Source of the DNA: Methanobacteriota archaeon
Lineage (GTDB): Archaea; Halobacteriota; Methanomicrobia; Methanomicrobiales; Methanomicrobiaceae
NCBI GenBank assembly: GCA_016841485.1
Contig: JAENZA010000003.1
Coordinates: 1-60,678 of the forward strand
Reading direction: 5' to 3'
Length of the DNA stretch: 60,678 nt
Shown one piece after another: positions 55,296 through 60,678 of the stretch. The notes beneath the pieces were generated by a model that did not search any database, had not been told where the DNA came from, and worked only from the letters and a program-made list of their open reading frames with translations. Each line of letters starts with the position of its first letter. Within the stretch, counting starts at the first letter, position 1. The translations under genes and the position numbers were made by a program.

Positions 55296-55886
55296 ATGGG
55301 GGTATTGCCGTTGACAAACAGGGAAATAAAAGAGCAGATGCGGCGTGAATGCAGGGCACGAAGGGATGCCCTCCAGGTGAATGAACGCCCCATCATGAGC
55401 ATGGCTATCACTGAGCGGGTGCTGACCCTTGTCGACCCATATACAACGGTCATGGCCTATGCCTCAAAAGAGCCCGAAGTCCAAACGATGCCCCTTCTCC
55501 GCTCCCTCCTTGCCCAGGGAAAAAAGCTTGTTCTCCCCATTATACAAAAAGAAGACCGCACCCTTCGACTTTCCTATGTCGCTTCTCCATCCGACCTCAC
55601 TCCCTCAACTTTTGGGGTACCGGAACCCGTCCACTGCGAAGAACCGGCGAAGGCATCCACCATCGAAGTTGCCATCGTACCTCTCATCGGATTCGACCGG
55701 CAGGGAAACAGAATCGGATATGGGGCAGGCTACTATGACCGTTTCTTCTCCGACCATCCGGGCATTCCCTCCATCGGCCTCGCGTTCTCAGTCCAGGAAT
55801 GTCCACAGATTCCGACAGAACGCTTTGACCACCGGCTAGACTACATCGTTACCGAACGGGAAATCATCCATATACAGGAAGATTAA
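55296..55886 (+). CDS. 5-Formyltetrahydrofolate cyclo-ligase family protein
   Basis: 196 residues from ATG 55296; TTG 55314 (MTNREIKEQ) is an alternative start. C-terminal signature GYGAGYYDRFF and N-terminal basic helix EQMRRECRARRDAL. In bacteria the enzyme makes 5,10-methenyl-THF with ATP. Methanogens carry methanopterin, so the substrate here may differ. Gap to aroD 121 bases, empty. Confidence 0.88.
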   Translation: MGVLPLTNREIKEQMRRECRARRDALQVNERPIMSMAITERVLTLVDPYTTVMAYASKEPEVQTMPLLRSLLAQGKKLVLPIIQKEDRTLRLSYVASPSDLTPSTFGVPEPVHCEEPAKASTIEVAIVPLIGFDRQGNRIGYGAGYYDRFFSDHPGIPSIGLAFSVQECPQIPTERFDHRLDYIVTEREIIHIQED

Positions 55887-55991
55887 AACGTAAAGCCCAT
55901 TGTAACGGTTTTATCAACTCGGCTGGTTCCATCCAATTTTTTATCATCCTTCATGCGCCAGGGCGTATCCAAACAGCTGCAACGGAGGGAA

Positions 55992-56003
55992 ATATTATAT
56001 ATT
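55992..56003 (+). promoter_or_regulatory. Probable TATA box of cdc48
   Basis: ATATTATATATT about 54 bases before ATG 56051. A second AT-rich block lies at 56012-56030. GGAGGT at 56037-56042 is the Shine-Dalgarno, 8 bases before the ATG. Confidence 0.45.
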
Positions 56004-56050
56004 GATGGATGTTTACTATAGGTAAATATAACTCTTGGAGGTCACTATCA

Positions 56051-58522
56051 ATGTCATCACCCACATCAACTGAAGTAACTGTTAAGGAAGCTGCCCATGA
56101 AGATGCCGGAAGGGGGATTGCCCGCCTCTCAACGGATGTTATGGGGGCTCTCGGCCTGAGAAGCGGCGACGTTATCGAGATTGACGGCCGGGAAAAGGCG
56201 GCAGCGATCGTATGGCCGGGATTTGGAGAAGACCGCGGCAGGGATATTCTCCGGATTGACGGCAACATCAGGAGCAACGCCCGCGTCGGCATTGATGAAA
56301 AGGTCACCATCCGGCGTGCCGATGTCAAAGAAGCAACCAGGCTCGTCATCCAGCCGACCCACCCCGTACGTCTCAGTGGTTTCGAGCAGAGCTTTGCCCG
56401 CCTTGTTGCCGGCCGGCCGGTCGTCGAAGGACAGCAGTTCCGGGTGGCACTCCTCGGGACGACACTCACCTTTGTGATTACTAAACTTTCCCCGAAAGGG
56501 GTTGCCGTCGTCACCCCCAACACCGAGATCGAGCTCAGAGAAGAGGTGTATAAGCCGGAAGAGGCCAAGAAAAAAGGCACAGAATTTGCGGATGTCCACT
56601 ATGAGGATATCGGCGGCCTGGGTCGTGAACTCGACCAGGTCCGGGAGATGATCGAACTCCCTCTCAGGCACCCGGAAATCTTCGAACGCCTGGGTATTGA
56701 GCCGCCAAAGGGGGTGCTGCTGTACGGTCCTCCTGGAACAGGAAAGACCCTCATTGCCAAAGCTGTGGCAAATGAAGTCGACGCCCACTTCATTACCCTC
56801 TCAGGCCCAGAGATCATGAGCAAATACTATGGGGAATCGGAGGGGAAACTCAGGGAGGTATTCGAGGAAGCTCAGGAAAACGCGCCGACAATCATCTTCA
56901 TCGATGAGATCGACTCCATCGCACCGAAACGGGCAGAGACCAAAGGGGAAGTGGAACAGCGCATAGTCGCCCAGCTTCTTGCGCTCATGGACGGCCTGAA
57001 GGGACGGGGAGAAGTCATCGTCATCGCAGCCACGAATATGCCGGACAGTATTGACCCGGCACTGCGGCGGGGAGGACGGTTCGACCGCGAGATCGAGATC
57101 GGCATTCCGGATAAGAAAGGCAGGCTGGAGATATTCCAAGTCCATACCCGGGGCGTCCCCCTTGACCTCGAGAAAGTCACGCTTACCGAGGAAGACCGAG
57201 AAGGGTGTGAAGAAAGTGAACGCGCCGGTGAGGAACTAAAGAGAAAGAAATTCCTCGAACCCTACGCGGGAAGTACGCATGGCTTTGTCGGTGCCGACAT
57301 TGCCCTCCTTGTCAAGGAAGCAGCGATGCATGCTCTCAGGAAAAGCATTCAGGGCCTGAACCTCGATGAGGAGATTCCCCTTGATGTCATAGAGGACCTC
57401 AGGGTGACAAAGGCGAATTTTGACGCTGCACTTGCAAGTGTCGAACCATCAGCCATGCGGGAGGTTCTGGTCGAGATCCCGGATGTAACATGGGAGGATG
57501 TAGGAGGACTCGAAGAGGTCAAGGCGGAACTTACCGAAGCCGTCGAATGGCCTCTGAAGTACCCGGAGGTCTTTGAACGGCTCGACACCAGACCGCCCAC
57601 CGGCATCCTTCTCTTCGGCCCGCCCGGCACAGGTAAGACCCTCCTTGCAAAAGCGGTGGCAAACCAGAGCGAATGTAATTTTATTTCGGTGAAAGGCCCC
57701 GAACTCCTCTCAAAATGGGTGGGGGAATCCGAAAAGGGGGTGCGGGATATCTTCAGAAAGGCTCGCCAGGCAGCACCGTCCATCATATTCTTCGACGAGA
57801 TCGACTCCCTTCTCCCGAAGAGAGGAAGCTTCGAAGGCTCATCTCATGTTACGGAAAGCGTAGTCTCCCAGATACTTACCGAGCTTGACGGCCTTGAGGA
57901 ACTCTCGAATGTGACTATCCTCGGAGCAACCAACCGGCCGGACATGCTCGATGAAGCCATGATGCGGCCTGGCCGGTTTGACCGCGTCATCTACGTACCC
58001 CCTCCCGATGCCGACGCACGCAGGAAGATCTTCGCCGTCTACCTCGGTGATGCGGGAGACATCCTCACCGGGGACATCAATGTCGATGACCTGGTCGCCA
58101 GGACGGAAGGATACGTCGGGGCGGACATCGAGGCACTCGTCCGGGAGGCAAAACTCGGAGCAATGCGCGAGTTCATTGCAACGATGGCGGGCAAAAACCC
58201 CCACGAATGGAATGAGGCCCTTACCAATGTAAGGGTTACCAGGGCCCATTTCGAGAAAGCCCTGAAGAAGGTGACCGCCACCCTTGACCGCGAGGCAGTC
58301 GAGCGAAGCGAACGCAGAGCATGGCCGTTTCTTTACAACGAGGAGGAACGCGGCATTCTTGAGAAGGCGGCATCCGTCCTTACCAGAACTGAGTATGGCC
58401 ACGAAGATGATGAAAAGGTACAGACAGAGGAAAAAGAGCTCCGAAAGGCAACCTTTGCAGCAGAGAAAGACTTCGATGAGATCAGGAAGAAAACAGGAAG
58501 TCTTGAGGCCCTTCTGACCTGA
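56051..58522 (+). CDS. CDC48/VAT-family AAA+ ATPase
   Basis: 823 residues from ATG 56051 ([10 protein letters not shown]), which has GGAGGT 8 bases upstream. An N-domain (about 1-185) with the double-psi barrel, then two AAA modules. D1 has GPPGTGKT near 225 with pore loop KYYGES; D2 has GPPGTGKT near 520 with pore loop KWVGES. Both have Walker B FIDEIDS or FFDEIDS. It unfolds proteins for the proteasome. Between the D1 core and its lid lies an extra charged stretch ([20 protein letters not shown]) not usual in the family. Confidence 0.95.
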   Translation: MSSPTSTEVTVKEAAHEDAGRGIARLSTDVMGALGLRSGDVIEIDGREKAAAIVWPGFGEDRGRDILRIDGNIRSNARVGIDEKVTIRRADVKEATRLVIQPTHPVRLSGFEQSFARLVAGRPVVEGQQFRVALLGTTLTFVITKLSPKGVAVVTPNTEIELREEVYKPEEAKKKGTEFADVHYEDIGGLGRELDQVREMIELPLRHPEIFERLGIEPPKGVLLYGPPGTGKTLIAKAVANEVDAHFITLSGPEIMSKYYGESEGKLREVFEEAQENAPTIIFIDEIDSIAPKRAETKGEVEQRIVAQLLALMDGLKGRGEVIVIAATNMPDSIDPALRRGGRFDREIEIGIPDKKGRLEIFQVHTRGVPLDLEKVTLTEEDREGCEESERAGEELKRKKFLEPYAGSTHGFVGADIALLVKEAAMHALRKSIQGLNLDEEIPLDVIEDLRVTKANFDAALASVEPSAMREVLVEIPDVTWEDVGGLEEVKAELTEAVEWPLKYPEVFERLDTRPPTGILLFGPPGTGKTLLAKAVANQSECNFISVKGPELLSKWVGESEKGVRDIFRKARQAAPSIIFFDEIDSLLPKRGSFEGSSHVTESVVSQILTELDGLEELSNVTILGATNRPDMLDEAMMRPGRFDRVIYVPPPDADARRKIFAVYLGDAGDILTGDINVDDLVARTEGYVGADIEALVREAKLGAMREFIATMAGKNPHEWNEALTNVRVTRAHFEKALKKVTATLDREAVERSERRAWPFLYNEEERGILEKAASVLTRTEYGHEDDEKVQTEEKELRKATFAAEKDFDEIRKKTGSLEALLT

Positions 58523-58557
58523 GCTTTTCAGTTATAGACCCAACCACACCCAGAGAC

Positions 58558-59007
58558 ATGACAGCAGACACACAGGACGACAATTTCACAGAACTGGCCG
58601 AGGCAATCAGAAAGCTTATCGAGGAGGCGGTCAGGAACGGCGCGTTCCCGGCGACGGGCTTTTCCATCACCCTCGCAGGTCCCGGCGTCTCAGACTCCCC
58701 GGGAGAAGGAAACGAATCTCCCACTTCCCACCGGGTGACGGAACCCGAAATGGAGGTTCTGGACTCCCCCGAAACCCGTTACATTACCACAGAACTTCCC
58801 GGCGTCGACCCAGGGGACATCCACTTTGCCGTCAGCGGGTCTGAACTTCACCTCATGGCCGGAGCGCAGGAGAGGATATTCAAAAAGACCATCCCCCTTG
58901 AGAGTGTCGACCAGGACACCCTCCGGTACACGTTCAGAAACGGCATTCTTGAATTTTCCCTCCGGAAGACCACCGGAACAGCTGCAAATATCGCAGGAAA
59001 CCCCTGA
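58558..59007 (+). CDS. Small heat-shock (Hsp20/alpha-crystallin)-like protein
   Basis: 149 residues. Polar N-terminal half (about 1-60), then a small alpha-crystallin-like beta domain with ITTELPGVDPGDIHFAVSGS and YTFRNGILEFSLRK. It lacks a clear C-terminal IxI motif. It starts 36 bases after cdc48 and is probably co-transcribed; a chaperone with an unfoldase would make sense. Confidence 0.78.
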   Translation: MTADTQDDNFTELAEAIRKLIEEAVRNGAFPATGFSITLAGPGVSDSPGEGNESPTSHRVTEPEMEVLDSPETRYITTELPGVDPGDIHFAVSGSELHLMAGAQERIFKKTIPLESVDQDTLRYTFRNGILEFSLRKTTGTAANIAGNP

Positions 59008-59080
59008 TTTTTCTCTCATTTTTCTTTCCGGCAACACCAGAAAGGATAGTTTGATTATCTATCGGGATTACCGGATTACC

Positions 59081-59980
59081 ATGACGACCCTGCGGCAGTA
59101 TCTGGACAGCACCGCGTGTGAAGAACCACTCAGGGACCTCATCGAACTGATTGCCTACCAGGCAATTCCAATTCGTGAAGCGTTCATTGAAAATCAGTCC
59201 TATGCCGGTACAGAGAATGTATACGGAGAAGAACAGGCTGCGATGGATACCTGGGCGGACCGCCATCTCATCCATGTCCTGGGTGAATCGGGTTTTGTGA
59301 AGGCAATTGCATCGGAGGAACAGGAAGATGTCATTCTCTTCCCGGATGCGATGGGCGATTATTCCGTGGTCATGGACCCCCTTGACGGTTCCTCACTCAT
59401 CCAGGTGAACCTTGCCGTTGGCACCATCATCGGCATTTACCCTGGGGGCAATGCCCTGAGTAAAGGTGAGGAACTGGCAGCAGCGCTCTATCTGCTCTAC
59501 GGTCCGATGACCGTGCTCACCCTGACTGTGGGGGAGGGCGTATGCACATTTGCCCTGAACAAGGAGGGGATGTACGTCCTTATGGAAAAGGACATCCGCA
59601 TGCCCGAAGGAAAGCTCTATGGCACCGGCGGGTTGAAAAATGAGTGGCCGCAGGATCATTTGGAATTCATCTCCCTGTGTGAACAACTGGGAGGAAAGAT
59701 CCGGTATTCCGGGTCGTTTGTTGCAGACTTCCACCAAATTCTCAAATATGGGGGCATCTACTGCTACCCCGCGCTCAACGGCAAGCCGTCCGGCAAGCTC
59801 AGGCTGGTGTATGAAGCAAATCCCATAGGGTTTATCGCAGCGCAGGCTGGCGGAGCGATCACCGATGGGAGGCGAAATCTCTTGGAGGTTCAGCCGGAAA
59901 AACCAGACCACAGGACACCCATTTATGTCGGTAGTAAGCGGATGATCGATCTGGTGCATTCATGTATGAAATCCCTCTGA
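59081..59980 (+). CDS. fbp: Fructose-1,6-bisphosphatase, class I
   Basis: 299 residues from ATG 59081 (MTTLRQYLD); the ORF is open further upstream in the frame of the previous gene. Motifs are YSVVMDPLDGSSLIQVNLAVGTI (metal and phosphate site; split in text as DPLDGSS and NLAVGTI), RYSGSFVADFHQI and GGIYCYP. Last step of gluconeogenesis. Many archaea rely on the bifunctional FBP aldolase/phosphatase instead, so a class I enzyme suggests lineage-specific gain. Confidence 0.93.
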   Translation: MTTLRQYLDSTACEEPLRDLIELIAYQAIPIREAFIENQSYAGTENVYGEEQAAMDTWADRHLIHVLGESGFVKAIASEEQEDVILFPDAMGDYSVVMDPLDGSSLIQVNLAVGTIIGIYPGGNALSKGEELAAALYLLYGPMTVLTLTVGEGVCTFALNKEGMYVLMEKDIRMPEGKLYGTGGLKNEWPQDHLEFISLCEQLGGKIRYSGSFVADFHQILKYGGIYCYPALNGKPSGKLRLVYEANPIGFIAAQAGGAITDGRRNLLEVQPEKPDHRTPIYVGSKRMIDLVHSCMKSL

Positions 59981-60015
59981 CGGAGCAGGGGCAGGGGAAG
60001 TGTGAGAGAAAAAAC

Positions 60016-60025
60016 CTTAATTATC
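60016..60025 (+). promoter_or_regulatory. Probable TATA box of the LSm gene
   Basis: CTTAATTATC centred about 27 bases before ATG 60048. This suggests a leaderless transcript separate from fbp. Confidence 0.35.
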
Positions 60026-60047
60026 TTTTAACACCACATAAAAGAAG

Positions 60048-60284
60048 ATGGTAAACAGCATTGTTCTCCCGATCAAAAAAGTCTTCGCTCTGGTTGATTC
60101 TCATATTATTGTTGAAATAAAGGACGATGCGCGTATAATGAAGGGACGCCTGGTCGCGGTGGACGAACACCTGAATGTACAGATGGACCAGACCACGGAG
60201 TATGTTGACGGTCAGAGGGGGCGCACCCTTGGAACCGTTGTTATCCGTGGCAGCAATATCCTGACTATTGCACCGGAACTCTGA
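60048..60284 (+). CDS. LSm (Sm-like) RNA-binding protein
   Basis: 78 residues. Sm1 motif with ALVDSHIIVEIKDDARIMKGRLVAVDEHLNV and Sm2 with GTVVIRGSNILTIAPE (the ending fits a ring-forming LSm). Archaeal LSm proteins form heptamers that bind U-rich RNA. The next gene starts 7 bases downstream. Confidence 0.93.
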   Translation: MVNSIVLPIKKVFALVDSHIIVEIKDDARIMKGRLVAVDEHLNVQMDQTTEYVDGQRGRTLGTVVIRGSNILTIAPEL

Positions 60285-60291
60285 ATGTCAT

Positions 60292-60633
60292 ATGCCTGAA
60301 CTTGCAGAAGAAGCCCTCAAGGTTATACAGTCACACCCTGACGGAGTGCTCCAGAGTGAACTATGGAAACTCCTTGATATTGACAGCCGCAAATGCTCAC
60401 GGGTGGTAAAAAAACTCGTTGACGATGAACTTGTGGAACGCATCGAATATCGAAAAGAAGGGATAAAAACCTACGTCATCAAGGCGAAAAAGCCCGCAGT
60501 CGACCCCTCGCTCCTGCTCGCAGGCGGTGTACTTCTCCCCTGTATCTGCTGTGAGGAAGAATGTGAGGTGCATACCTGCCCTTATCTCCTCGACTGGATT
60601 TACCAACTGGCAATCGAAGAGTTTGAAGAATAA
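60292..60633 (+). CDS. Winged-helix protein with C-terminal Cys cluster
   Basis: 113 residues from ATG 60292 (MPELAEEAL). N-terminal winged helix (about 5-70; GVLQSELWKLLDIDSRKCSRV) and a C-terminal part with CICCEEECEVHTCP that could bind zinc or an Fe-S cluster. It may be a redox- or metal-responsive regulator. The stop lies inside the first copy of a tandem repeat. It is 7 bases from the LSm gene. Confidence 0.8.
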   Translation: MPELAEEALKVIQSHPDGVLQSELWKLLDIDSRKCSRVVKKLVDDELVERIEYRKEGIKTYVIKAKKPAVDPSLLLAGGVLLPCICCEEECEVHTCPYLLDWIYQLAIEEFEE

Positions 60634-60678
60634 ATTCCATTTTATCCTTCAAAGAGTCTGAAGAATAAATTCCATTTT
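60615..60678 (+). repeat. 35-base tandem duplication at the window end
   Basis: TGAAGAATAAATTCCATTTT occurs exactly at 60624-60643 and at 60659-60678, with period 35. Including flanks, 29 bases match with two differences. The first copy covers the stop codon of the preceding gene; the second copy is cut by the window edge. Confidence 0.85.

Overview
The window is a gene-dense stretch of a euryarchaeal methanogen genome, most probably order Methanomicrobiales. The signs are TFE-alpha, an archaeal-type AlaS, aTrm56, an LSm protein, a two-AAA CDC48, archaeal TATA boxes with leaderless or short-leader starts, methanogenesis marker protein 8 (DUF2099), the COG1900 / NIL-ferredoxin / COG2122 sulfide-assimilation trio, and a 14-gene Mbh-type membrane [NiFe] hydrogenase. 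The placement at order level is an inference from gene content. No phage, insertion sequence, CRISPR array or rRNA was seen.

Layout. 1-5550 (minus): a tetrapyrrole operon (precorrin-2 dehydrogenase, hemA, hemB, hemL, hemC, partial uroporphyrinogen-III methyltransferase) that supplies precursors for F430, corrinoids and siroheme. 5731-5802: tRNA-Gly. 5944-9944: a secreted protein with a possible thioester-type domain, a TPR protein with a sorting-type tail, a hydrogenase maturation protease, a zinc-ribbon membrane protein and a TauE-like exporter. 10043-18127 (minus): the complete mbhA-N operon, overlapping almost throughout. 18370-25051: a PUA/PP-loop sulfotransferase-like protein, hisH, a membrane winged-helix protein, alaS, a SWIM protein and a Nif3 protein. 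25228-27823: three overlapping genes for homocysteine synthesis from sulfide. 28324-31234: a tight operon of a small HTH protein, aTrm56, an ATP-grasp ligase, TFE and an HD hydrolase. 31949-32033: tRNA-Leu.

32154-39300: a PAS/GAF histidine kinase with TspO upstream, a HAD phosphatase, marker protein 8, a DUF1624 membrane protein, adenine deaminase and a lipoprotein. 39362-44473: a divergent module with a small Ras-like GTPase on one strand and a ParA ATPase, a soluble chemoreceptor and CheR on the other. It looks like a positioning or polarity system for a cytoplasmic chemoreceptor and is the most attractive candidate for an undescribed system here. 44483-46825: small membrane, lipoprotein and DUF7123-type genes. 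47033-51346: a DHH (RecJ-like) phosphoesterase, a duplicated PhoU/RCK_C protein and an MgtE-like transporter. 51366-54469: RNase Z, a TIM-barrel isomerase-like protein, a UPF0200 kinase and a radical SAM activase. 54548-60633: aroD, a 5-formyl-THF cyclo-ligase, CDC48, a small heat-shock-like protein, a class I fructose-1,6-bisphosphatase, LSm and an HTH protein. The window ends in a 35-bp tandem duplication.

Family assignments come from reading the translations against remembered family motifs. No database search was run, so start sites and the functions of hypothetical genes are provisional.
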